64,000 nucleotides of DNA, taken from assembly GCF_001486585.1 (NCBI RefSeq), contig NZ_LN909046.1:1240001-1304000 (forward strand). The letters are read 5' to 3'. Under the pieces are notes generated by a model. It worked only from the letters and a program-made list of their open reading frames with translations, did not search any database and was not told the origin of the DNA. Each line of letters begins with the position of its first letter. Position 1 is the stretch's first letter. A program made the position numbers and the translations under genes. Origin of the DNA: Paenibacillus senegalimassiliensis (GTDB lineage: Bacteria > Bacillota > Bacilli > Paenibacillales > Paenibacillaceae). Below are positions 33,411 through 41,017 of the stretch, in pieces.

Positions 33411-34652
33411 ATGCCGGCAATGTCCCGTCTACCCTTTCTATTTATTGTTACAGGGATTTTCGGATTTGTTCTCTTCCATGCTACCTCTCTCATGTCATTT
33501 ACAGGCTGGCTCGGTGAGGATATTCGTGGCCCGGCTGGCTGGTTCCAGGTTCATCTGTTTGTACTAGGGTGGGCTACTATGCTGGCGATGGGTGCCGTTT
33601 ACCAACTGATCAACGTTATCCTGCAAGCTAACCTCTACAGTGAGCGGCTTGGTTATATCCATTACGTCTTGTTTACCGTTGGTTTGTTTGGTTTGCTATT
33701 TGGCTTCGTCCAAGGCGATACGTATTGGATTGGCGGCTTTGCTACCGTTGCCTTCTCCGGCATCGTGCTATTCGTCTGGAATATGGCCGCAACACTACTG
33801 CGCGCAAAGCTTTGGAATGCTATCACTCTCAGCACCGCTTGTGCCGTGACCTTTCTGCTGTTAACCGGTTTAACCGGTATGACGATGGGTATCGGCTTTG
33901 CTACCGGCTTATGGAGCGATTGGCATGAGAACCTGTTCGGCGCCCATATCTGGCTGGGAACCTTGGGATGGTTTGGTCTTCTAATCACTGGATTCAGCTA
34001 CAAGCTACTGCCCATGTTCTATCTATCCCATGACTATTCCCTCCGGTTGGAGTATGTTGTGCTTGGTCTGTGGAATGCCGGTGTGTTACTGGGAGCAGGC
34101 TCCTTCCTGCTGGGCTCCCCTATCGGATTTAAGATTGCCTCATTAGGGCTTATTGCTATTGCGCTGATTGTCTACAATATACATTTGCTGCAAATCCGTA
34201 AGAAACGGCACAAGCGCAGCCCCGGAGCTGGCATCGAATGGGCTGTTACAGGAAGCCAATTGCTGGCCTTATTCACTGCCTTATTCTTCATCCGGGCCAT
34301 CTTGCTGCCGGAGAGCTTGCTGGATACGTCTACCGTGTTAGTTGCAGGTTGGGTGTATCTTAGCTGCTGGGTGTCCTTTACTGTACTTGGCTATGTATCA
34401 AAAATCGTGCCTTTTCTATGGTGGACCCATAAATACGGCAAACAAGCCGGGAAGCCAGGAACACCGGTACTCGCAGATCTGCTGGATGATCGCAAGGTCA
34501 ACCTTGGCTTAACCCTTATCTTATGTGCCAATTTGACGGTTCTGATGGGGCTGGTTCTTGGCTTCTCATTAGTCGTTGCCCTGGGAGGAGCCATGCTTTC
34601 GGTTGTCTCCCTCGCCTATATCACAATCATTGCTTTGGTATTTGCCCATTAA
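33411..34652 (+). CDS. Polytopic membrane protein related to heme-copper oxidase subunit I
   Basis: A 413-residue membrane protein with about 12 hydrophobic helices. Two His-containing segments look like subunit I elements: FQVHLFVLGWATMLAMGAVYQL near 45-66 and AHIWLGTLGWFGLLITGFSYKLLPMFYLSH near 178-208. It may bind heme, but the full set of six oxidase His ligands is not obvious, so it is not a complete oxidase or NO reductase. Similar proteins accompany nirK and NnrS-type genes and may deal with nitric oxide or deliver electrons or metal. A perfect AAGGAGGTGA precedes the ATG, 14 bases after the DUF2249 gene. Confidence 0.7.
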   Translation: MPAMSRLPFLFIVTGIFGFVLFHATSLMSFTGWLGEDIRGPAGWFQVHLFVLGWATMLAMGAVYQLINVILQANLYSERLGYIHYVLFTVGLFGLLFGFVQGDTYWIGGFATVAFSGIVLFVWNMAATLLRAKLWNAITLSTACAVTFLLLTGLTGMTMGIGFATGLWSDWHENLFGAHIWLGTLGWFGLLITGFSYKLLPMFYLSHDYSLRLEYVVLGLWNAGVLLGAGSFLLGSPIGFKIASLGLIAIALIVYNIHLLQIRKKRHKRSPGAGIEWAVTGSQLLALFTALFFIRAILLPESLLDTSTVLVAGWVYLSCWVSFTVLGYVSKIVPFLWWTHKYGKQAGKPGTPVLADLLDDRKVNLGLTLILCANLTVLMGLVLGFSLVVALGGAMLSVVSLAYITIIALVFAH

Positions 34653-34674
34653 ATTCAAACTGGAGGAATAATCT

Positions 34675-34974
34675 ATGAACAGAATCGAACAAATCCGTGA
34701 AGCCTTACGCCAGGTATATGATCCCGAGCTTGGAGTCAACATCGTTGATCTTGGACTGGTATACGACATTCGAGAGGACGACGATCAGGTTTATATTCAA
34801 ATGACCTTAACTACGCCAGGCTGCCCTATGCATGACACCATTGTAGGTGGCGTTCGCTTTGCGTTGAATGACCAGTTAGGCATTACCGATCCGGAGGTAG
34901 ATATCGTCTGGGAGCCACGCTGGTCCCCGGCTAATATGTCTGAAGCCGCCAAAGAGGAGCTTGGACATTTCTGA
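34675..34974 (+). CDS. DUF59/MIP18-family metal-sulfur cluster assembly protein
   Basis: A 99-residue protein of the SufT/PaaD/MIP18 family: EALRQVYDPELGVNIVDLGLVYDI and TLTTPGCPMHDTIVGGV, with the conserved Asp and the reactive Cys of the TTPGCP loop (C61). Members help insert Fe-S clusters into client proteins. As the last gene of the nirK operon it may mature an Fe-S protein needed for nitrite/NO respiration, or be an electron-transfer partner; this is inferred from position only. GGAGG precedes the ATG. Confidence 0.9.
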   Translation: MNRIEQIREALRQVYDPELGVNIVDLGLVYDIREDDDQVYIQMTLTTPGCPMHDTIVGGVRFALNDQLGITDPEVDIVWEPRWSPANMSEAAKEELGHF

Positions 34975-34998
34975 GTCAGGGATATAATAACGATAAAA

Positions 34999-35040
34999 AA
35001 GCAAGTGCCAAAGAAGGATATCCTTCTTTGGCACTTGCTT
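34999..35040. terminator. Perfect 21-bp inverted repeat terminator between convergent genes
   Basis: AAGCAAGTGCCAAAGAAGGA and its exact complement meet at a central GATATC-type palindrome. On the minus strand it is followed by TTTTTTATCG, so it is a strong terminator for the rhamnosidase gene and also closes the nirK operon. Confidence 0.9.
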
Positions 35041-35079
35041 GTGTCTGTGCTGACCGTATTTACACGTCTACCCTACTCT

Positions 35080-37746
35080 TCAGTTACTATTACTAATAGT
35101 AAAATGATAATCTCCTGATCCCACCGTTACCTTTGTTCCCTGAGCAGTCGTCTCTACATCAGACACTCCATCAGTTTGCTCCAAGGATTGTCCTTGCTCT
35201 AAGACACGGCTTCGCAGACTGGTAGGAAGAATGACTTCTGCCGTTGTATTCGCCGGGATCATGACATCTATCTCGGTGGAACCATCCGGTTGTTTTCTCC
35301 AGGCGGTTTGGATGGTGCCATACATGGATTCCAACTCGGCCTCTGCCCAAGTCAATTGTTCTCCAAGCTCGGGATGAATTCGAATCTTCTTATAACCCGG
35401 CTCCATTAACTGAATACCGCCAGCAACCTGGTAAAGCCAATCTCCAATGGCGCCATAAGCGTAATGATTAAAGGAGTTCATATTATCGCTCCAGAATGAG
35501 CCATCTGCCTTGATTCCATCCCAATGCTCCCAAATCGTAGTTGCTCCCTGAAGTACAGAGTACAGCCAGGACGGATATTCCTTCTGCAGAACCAGTTCAT
35601 AAGCCAAGTCGGTATAGCCGTACCGGGACAGCACATGGCATAGATATGGGGTTCCCACAAATCCGGTTGTCAAATGTTTTCCGTTGCTTTCGATATGCTC
35701 AGCCAGCATTCTTGCTGTCCGGCTGCGATCCTTCTCTTCCAGCAGATCAAACATCAGGGCCAGGGCATAGGCCGTTTGTGTCGGGGAAGCAACCCGGCCA
35801 TTCGGCGTCACAAATTCCTGACGGAAGGCTTGAATGATATGCTCATGCAATACCTCATAGTGTTCCGCATCCTGGGTCTGGCCAATCACTGCGGCCGTTT
35901 TTGCCAGCAGCTCTGTTGAATAAGCATAATAAGCCGTAGCAATCAAATCCTTGGGCGTCGCGCCCTCTAGGCTATTCTCTTTGGCATCAAGCCCTAACCA
36001 ATCCCCAAAGTGGAACCCTGTATTCCACAGGTACTCATCGTCCCCCTGTGATCGAATGTATTCGACCCAGGCTTTCATGCTGGGATATTGGGTTTGTAGA
36101 ATACGGACATCCCCGTAACATTGGTAAAGGGTCCAGGGACAAATTACGGCCGCATCTCCCCATGCAGACGAACCGTCACTGACATCAAGCACATCAGGAA
36201 TAACATGAGGAATTCTTCCATCGCTTCCTTGATCAGCGGCCAGATCTTTTAGCCATTTTTCAAAAAAAGGCACCACATTCATGTTATATGCAGCGGTACG
36301 GACAAATACCTGTGCATCTCCTGTCCAGCCCAATCGTTCATCCCGTTGCGGGCAATCTGTCGGAACATCGAGGAAGTTCCCCTTTTGCCCCCAAAGAATG
36401 TTATGCTGCAACTGATTGATTAAATCATCCGAGCAGCGAAAATGTCCGGTATGCTGCAAATCGGAATGAATGACGCAGCCTGTAAATTGCTCAAGCAGCT
36501 GATCCTGTGGCACCCCTTCCACCTTCACATAACGAAAGCCCTGGAAAGTGAAATGCGGCTCGTAGATTTCAGTATCGCCACCTTGGCAGATATAGGTTAC
36601 GGTCTGCTTGGCTGAACGCAGGTTCCCCGTATAGAAATTCCCCTCGCGATCAAGTACCTCCGCATGCTGTAACGTTATCTTTGTTCCGGCTTCGGCACGA
36701 ATCGCAAATCTGATCCAACCTACCATATTTTGGCCCATATCCAATACAATCTCGTCTTTAGGCGTGTTCAGGACTGCGATGGGCTTAATCGTCTCTATAA
36801 TCCTTGCTGGTTCATTCTCTTGGGCAACCAATATGGAGGTTGAAGAATCAACCACGCTAACGACCGACCACGCCTGGTCTTCATAACCTGGAGAGGACCA
36901 CCCTTCTAATTCGAGCCGGGCATCATAGGTTTCTCCATGATACAAATCGGACATTAGCACCGGCCCAGATGAGGTGCGCCAGCTTGCATCGGACACAAGG
37001 ATTTGCTCGGACCCGTCCGAAAGCGTAATATGCATTTGGATCAGGAGCTTGCGGGATTTCCCATACACATCTTTTTTGTCTGTGTCCCAAGTCAAGTAAC
37101 CTTTATACCAGCCATTCCCCACAATACATCCCAGCGTATTTTTGCCCGTAGAGATGAACGAAGTCACATCATAGGTCTGGTATTGCAGCCGTTGATGATA
37201 GCTGGTCCAGCCTGGGTTAAACAAGGTATCATCCGCCACATCACCATTTACGTGCAGCCGATAGACACCCAGCGAAGTTGCGTACACTCGCGCGGACACG
37301 ACATCAGCGGGAACCGTAAAGTCAACACGGAAATAGTCACAGGCCGCTTCTCCGTCTTTGTTGAGACTTTGAGGAGCTTCAATCCAGCTTGCTTGCCATT
37401 CCTCCGTCGTCAGCAAAGCCGTCTCCCAGTATCCGGGTTCACTCCATCCTGAACCATTCCCCGCGCGGTCCCACACGCGGACTCTGAAGTAGTAACGGGT
37501 ACGGGATTGCAGAGCAGGCCCTTGATACTCGACATGTACATTAAACTCCGAGTCCACCTTTTCAGAATCCCACACATGCTCTACAGTGAAGTCTAAGCTA
37601 TGAGAGACCTGAATTTGATAGGCGGCTTGAATGAAATTTCTGGTTGCAGACTTGATCTGCCAACTTAGACGGGGATGAAGATCATCGATTCCCAAAGGAT
37701 TTACTCTGTAATTCACCTGCAGATTGGATACTTCAAAATTGGCCAT
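35080..37746 (-). CDS. Alpha-L-rhamnosidase, glycoside hydrolase family 78
   Basis: An 888-residue cytosolic enzyme with the GH78 order: N-terminal beta domains (PRLSWQI; TYDARLE), a middle beta-sandwich (GQNMVGWIRF), and the (alpha/alpha)6 catalytic domain from about residue 470 (NFLDVPTDCPQRDERLGWTGDAQVF), where the general-acid Glu of the DERLGWTGD motif is present. C-terminal beta domain follows. It removes terminal rhamnose from plant glycosides or polysaccharides. No signal peptide, so it acts on imported sugars. The ATG at 37746 has GGAGGATC ahead. It is divergent from an AraC regulator that probably controls it. Confidence 0.93.
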   Translation of the reverse strand: MANFEVSNLQVNYRVNPLGIDDLHPRLSWQIKSATRNFIQAAYQIQVSHSLDFTVEHVWDSEKVDSEFNVHVEYQGPALQSRTRYYFRVRVWDRAGNGSGWSEPGYWETALLTTEEWQASWIEAPQSLNKDGEAACDYFRVDFTVPADVVSARVYATSLGVYRLHVNGDVADDTLFNPGWTSYHQRLQYQTYDVTSFISTGKNTLGCIVGNGWYKGYLTWDTDKKDVYGKSRKLLIQMHITLSDGSEQILVSDASWRTSSGPVLMSDLYHGETYDARLELEGWSSPGYEDQAWSVVSVVDSSTSILVAQENEPARIIETIKPIAVLNTPKDEIVLDMGQNMVGWIRFAIRAEAGTKITLQHAEVLDREGNFYTGNLRSAKQTVTYICQGGDTEIYEPHFTFQGFRYVKVEGVPQDQLLEQFTGCVIHSDLQHTGHFRCSDDLINQLQHNILWGQKGNFLDVPTDCPQRDERLGWTGDAQVFVRTAAYNMNVVPFFEKWLKDLAADQGSDGRIPHVIPDVLDVSDGSSAWGDAAVICPWTLYQCYGDVRILQTQYPSMKAWVEYIRSQGDDEYLWNTGFHFGDWLGLDAKENSLEGATPKDLIATAYYAYSTELLAKTAAVIGQTQDAEHYEVLHEHIIQAFRQEFVTPNGRVASPTQTAYALALMFDLLEEKDRSRTARMLAEHIESNGKHLTTGFVGTPYLCHVLSRYGYTDLAYELVLQKEYPSWLYSVLQGATTIWEHWDGIKADGSFWSDNMNSFNHYAYGAIGDWLYQVAGGIQLMEPGYKKIRIHPELGEQLTWAEAELESMYGTIQTAWRKQPDGSTEIDVMIPANTTAEVILPTSLRSRVLEQGQSLEQTDGVSDVETTAQGTKVTVGSGDYHFTISNSN

Positions 37747-37929
37747 GATATCGGATCCTCCTATACGGATGCTGTAGTAGCAAGCCTGCATCGTTACCTC
37801 TATTGTAAAAGGCAATATCCAAATCGTTGGGGGGCTTTATCGACAAATTCATAGGCCAATCTAGACATTCATCAGGGGATAACATAAGATAAAATGACAT
37901 AGATGTTCTAAAAAAAGAGGGAATGCAAA

Positions 37930-38817
37930 GTGAATAATATGCGCAATACCTATGTTATGACGGGGGAGAGTTTCTTCGAACCGGGTGTCCCCGTTTATGT
38001 AAACCGGGCTCAGGAAACATTTGACATGGAGTATCATTCCCATGAATTTCTGGAAATTACATATGTGAGCGAGGGTTCCGGGGTGCACTACATTGCCGAT
38101 GCAGCAGTTCCTGTGGAGCATGGTACCTTGTTCTTCATACCGGTAGGATACAGTCACGTCTTTCGTCCAAGAACTCCAAAGAAAGATACCCCGCTGATTG
38201 TTTATAACTGTTTATTTCCTGTGAGCTTTATACGCGATCTTGGCAGCGCTTTCCCTCAAGCCTCAGAGATATTCAGTTTTTTTTCGGAGGGAGACCTGCA
38301 CTGGTTCTCCATGAAGGATGCAGCCGGGACCTACAATACCATGTTTAAAGAATTATATCGGGAGTTCTCGGCCAAGCCGCCTGGATTCTTAGCCGTTCTG
38401 TCTGCAATTATCGTCCAAATATTGACGGGAATGTATAGACATCAAATGCTGATTGGCGCCCCCGCTGGAGATAAGCCGCAATGGATCGCCGTCGATGAGA
38501 TCATCGCTTATATTCACTTTCATTATGCCAATCCCCTGAAACTAAATGAACTGGCGACAAAAGCCAATCTTAGTGAAAGACAATTCAGCCGTCTCTTTCA
38601 GGCACAGACCGGGATGAGCTTCATGAACTACTTACAAAGTATTCGCTTGGAAGCAGCGTGTCATTTGCTCACGACGGGCCGGAGTCATATCAGTGAGATT
38701 GCCTCCGCAGTAGGTTATACGGATCTTAAATTTTTTCATAGTCTATTTAAAAGAAAGATCGGGATGACTCCCCAGCAATATCGAAAGTCAATGAGTGTAG
38801 ATAATATCTACAAATAA
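37930..38817 (+). CDS. AraC-family transcriptional regulator with cupin sensor domain
   Basis: A 295-residue regulator: N-terminal cupin-like sugar-binding domain (EYHSHEFLEITYVSEGSGVHYI...GTLFFIPVGYSHVF) and C-terminal double helix-turn-helix (LKLNELATKANLSERQFSRLFQAQTGMSFMNYL; ISEIASAVGYTDLKFFHSLFKRKIGMTPQQYR). It starts at a GTG (37930), with AGAGGG 8 bases ahead. Divergent from the GH78 gene across about 180 bases, it fits a rhamnose- or glycoside-responsive activator like RhaR/RhaS. Its stop codon lies inside the terminator stem shared with the CuA protein gene. Confidence 0.92.
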   Translation: MNNMRNTYVMTGESFFEPGVPVYVNRAQETFDMEYHSHEFLEITYVSEGSGVHYIADAAVPVEHGTLFFIPVGYSHVFRPRTPKKDTPLIVYNCLFPVSFIRDLGSAFPQASEIFSFFSEGDLHWFSMKDAAGTYNTMFKELYREFSAKPPGFLAVLSAIIVQILTGMYRHQMLIGAPAGDKPQWIAVDEIIAYIHFHYANPLKLNELATKANLSERQFSRLFQAQTGMSFMNYLQSIRLEAACHLLTTGRSHISEIASAVGYTDLKFFHSLFKRKIGMTPQQYRKSMSVDNIYK

Positions 38818-38844
38818 GACAAGCCAAGTCGGCTTGTCTTATTT
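38812..38844. terminator. Bidirectional terminator containing both stop codons
   Basis: AAATAAGACAAGCC / GGCTTGTCTTATTT, a perfect 14-bp stem with T/A flanks on both strands. The TAA of the AraC gene and the stop of the CuA gene both lie in the arms. Confidence 0.85.
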
Positions 38845-39216
38845 GACGATGAAGGTCCCCTTCATTTGCTTATGATTCTTGCCGCAGGAGATGTTGCATG
38901 AGAATTCGAACTCTCCCGCTTGATCTGCAACAAAGGTAATGGTCTTCCCACCCCGAACTTCCTGGTTGTAGCTAGAAATTTTCAAGGAGTGCATCCCCTG
39001 GGTGTTCACCAGCTTAATACGTACAGTCTCTCCACGCTTGACCCTAATCTCCTTCGTATCATAACCCGAAGGCTCGGCATGTATCGTAAACTCCTTAGCC
39101 GGTCCCTTCAGTGCAGATGGCTCTTCTCCAATATAACGCCCCGGTCTATCCGCGCACGCCGTCAGTAGAAGTATGCCAGCCAACAGACTTATCATAACTA
39201 ACCAACGATTGCTCAT
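38839..39216 (-). CDS. Lipoprotein with a CuA-type copper site
   Basis: A 125-residue lipoprotein: signal helix and lipobox LLTAC (Cys21), then one cupredoxin domain. The end holds C107-x3-C111-x3-H115-x2-M118 (CNISCGKNHKQM), with H76 in GMHSLK. That is the ligand set of the binuclear CuA centre of cytochrome oxidase subunit II, but here there are no subunit II membrane helices and no oxidase genes. It is probably an outer-face electron carrier. A perfect FNR-type palindrome at its promoter, like that at nirK, suggests it may feed electrons to NirK or another anaerobic reductase. GGAGGG precedes the ATG. Confidence 0.85.
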   Translation of the reverse strand: MSNRWLVMISLLAGILLLTACADRPGRYIGEEPSALKGPAKEFTIHAEPSGYDTKEIRVKRGETVRIKLVNTQGMHSLKISSYNQEVRGGKTITFVADQAGEFEFSCNISCGKNHKQMKGTFIVK

Positions 39217-39250
39217 TCACGTTCCCTCCTTCACTTACACTATTACTACA

Positions 39251-39294
39251 AGTGTAGAATGGGGGAAACACTGCGATTGTGATTTCTATCACAA
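39251..39294 (-). promoter_or_regulatory. Perfect FNR/CRP-type palindrome at the CuA lipoprotein promoter
   Basis: TTGTGATTTCTATCACAA (39277-39294) is a flawless 6-bp inverted repeat with N6. On the minus strand a -10-like TACACT follows at 39251-39256; a start 7 bases later puts the palindrome centre (39285.5) at about -41.5. The geometry is identical to the nirK promoter. Confidence 0.8.
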
Positions 39295-39339
39295 CAAAAC
39301 AACTTTCCTTCTATGTATCAGAGCCTCTTCTGAGCGATA

Positions 39340-39990
39340 TCAAGTACGACGGCGGTCCACCCAACCCTGCTCCAGGGCGTATCTTGTTAATTGAACCCGG
39401 TTCTCCAAATGCAGCTTCTGCAAAATGTTCTTGAGATGATTTTTGACCGTTTGATCGGAAATATGCAGCACTGCGCCGATCTCCCGATTGGTCATCCCCT
39501 GGGCCACCCAGCCGAGAATTTCTCGTTCACGCGCCGTTAGGGGTGACGTCTCCCCGGCTTCTTTCTTCATTAGAGAGAACTCCTGCAAGATACGGAGAGC
39601 CAATTCGCTGGATAACGGTGCCTCGTCGCTGGCGATCGCCCGCAAGTATTCCAGCCAGGTACCGGGCTCCAGGTTCTTCAGCAGATAACCCTGCGCCCCT
39701 TGCTTCAACGCTTCAAATAAATGAGCAGCATCATCCGATACGGTAATCAGCACAATTTTGACATAGGGGTAACGCAGCTTGATTTCTCGCGTTGCCTCTA
39801 GTCCATCTTTGCCCGGCATATGGATATCCATCAAAATTAAATCCGGCATCCATAGCTCCGTTTGCAAGATGGCTTCATCACCGTTCTCGGCATAGGCTAT
39901 AATTTCAAAGTTCGGATCTTCTGCCAGAATATCTCCGATGGCTTCCCGCGCATGAGGGTGATCATCAACAACCAGTACCCGTACCTTCAT
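39340..39990 (-). CDS. Response regulator, NarL/FixJ family
   Basis: A 216-residue regulator: receiver with D9/D10 and phospho-acceptor D55 (LILMDIHMPG), and a LuxR-type helix-turn-helix near 150-210 (LTAREREILGWVAQGMTNREIGAVLHISDQTVKNHLKNILQKL). Its ATG overlaps the kinase stop by 4 bases. It belongs with nitrate/oxygen-type systems such as NreC, LiaR or DegU. The neighbouring CuA gene and nearby nirK cluster make a respiration signal plausible but unproven. Confidence 0.92.
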   Translation of the reverse strand: MKVRVLVVDDHPHAREAIGDILAEDPNFEIIAYAENGDEAILQTELWMPDLILMDIHMPGKDGLEATREIKLRYPYVKIVLITVSDDAAHLFEALKQGAQGYLLKNLEPGTWLEYLRAIASDEAPLSSELALRILQEFSLMKKEAGETSPLTAREREILGWVAQGMTNREIGAVLHISDQTVKNHLKNILQKLHLENRVQLTRYALEQGWVDRRRT

Positions 39991-40856
39991 ACCTCCACCC
40001 CTCCCGTAATATGCAGCGTAGTAGCTCCCGGACGGGAGGTCACCTGGAGTGTCCAGCCCATTCCGCTAGCCCGCTCCCGCATAATTTGCAAGCCGTAACG
40101 TCCTGGTTCGGTCGCTTCCTGCACTACAAAGCCGCTTCCGTAATCTGTTATGGCGGCATCAAAGGATGCTGCGTTACCCGTAGCCGCAATTGATACCTCC
40201 GAGACTCCAGCATGTTTTCCTACATTAATAAGAGCTTCACGAATGCAGGATAATAGCTCCATCCTGGCTTTCGTCGACCACTCTTCCTCACTTAGCTGCC
40301 AATCCATATGCAAAACCAATTGCTGCTCGGCGGCCATCTGACGAATCAATGCTGACATGGATGCGCTAGCCGCTCCCTCCTCCTTAACATTCGCAGGAAT
40401 TCGCAAATCGGAGATCGCCTCGCGAACATAACGATTGACCTTGTGAATGGCCTTCCGCAGTTCATGCCACTCCTCATCCCCACTGTCCGCACTTCGTTGC
40501 CGCTGTGCCCGATCCACCTTTACCGATAACAGAAATAACGACTGGGCTATACCGTCATGAAGCTCACGGGCAAGTTGCTCTCGCTGCTCCAGCTTGGCCT
40601 TCAATGCCCGCTCGCGTTGCAGTTCTTCCTGCATCTGTTCCAGATAAGAGAACCAACGATTCAGCAGCGTTATGCTAACCGCAAATAGAATAACCGGTGT
40701 CAATACATTGCCCAAATCCATAGATATGAACGGCATTAAGAATTGATGGCGTACATATTCCCATAAACCAACGATTAGTGTAGGAACAATCAAGATCATC
40801 CACTTCGTAAATTTGTATGACAACTTTGCACCTGCCTCCCTATCCACTTCTACCAT
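39987..40856 (-). CDS. Sensor histidine kinase, HisKA_3 (NarL-partner) class
   Basis: A 289-residue kinase with two N-terminal hydrophobic helices (about 19-35 and 48-66), a short coiled linker, the HisKA_3 box RELHDGIAQSLFLL with H100, and an HATPase domain (N box REALINVGKHAG; GSGF; GRYGLQIMRERA). No periplasmic or PAS/GAF sensor domain is visible, as in LiaS-like kinases. Start: ATG at 40856 as given, but a TTG at 40823 has a better ribosome site (GGGAGGCAGGTG) and may be the true start. Overlaps its regulator gene by 4 bases. Confidence 0.9.
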   Translation of the reverse strand: MVEVDREAGAKLSYKFTKWMILIVPTLIVGLWEYVRHQFLMPFISMDLGNVLTPVILFAVSITLLNRWFSYLEQMQEELQRERALKAKLEQREQLARELHDGIAQSLFLLSVKVDRAQRQRSADSGDEEWHELRKAIHKVNRYVREAISDLRIPANVKEEGAASASMSALIRQMAAEQQLVLHMDWQLSEEEWSTKARMELLSCIREALINVGKHAGVSEVSIAATGNAASFDAAITDYGSGFVVQEATEPGRYGLQIMRERASGMGWTLQVTSRPGATTLHITGGVEV

Positions 40857-40953
40857 TACCCGACTTAACTTTACCTAACCATGCACCGAACTGGCAAGTC
40901 CAGAAGAAAAACAGCAAAAGTGAATCCAATTGCCCCTTTGAACCGTAATAGAA

Positions 40954-40986
40954 AAAGCAGAGCGGAATTGCCGTTCCGCCCTGCTT
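40954..40986 (-). terminator. Terminator after the PTS IICB gene
   Basis: AAGCAGGGCGGAA and TTCCGCTCTGCTT pair on the minus strand and are followed by TTTCTATT. Confidence 0.85.
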
Positions 40987-41017
40987 GATGTTTTACGTGT
41001 ATTACTATGAGATTGTC

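Noticed and set aside
34999-35040. Perfect 42-base palindrome as a mobile element end or origin
   Set aside because: It lies between convergent genes with a T tract on the minus strand, has no target duplication or transposase nearby, and is best read as a terminator.
35080-38817. GH78 rhamnosidase and AraC gene as part of the nitrite reduction system
   Set aside because: Functionally a sugar-utilisation pair with their own divergent control region. Placement between the nirK operon and the CuA gene looks incidental.
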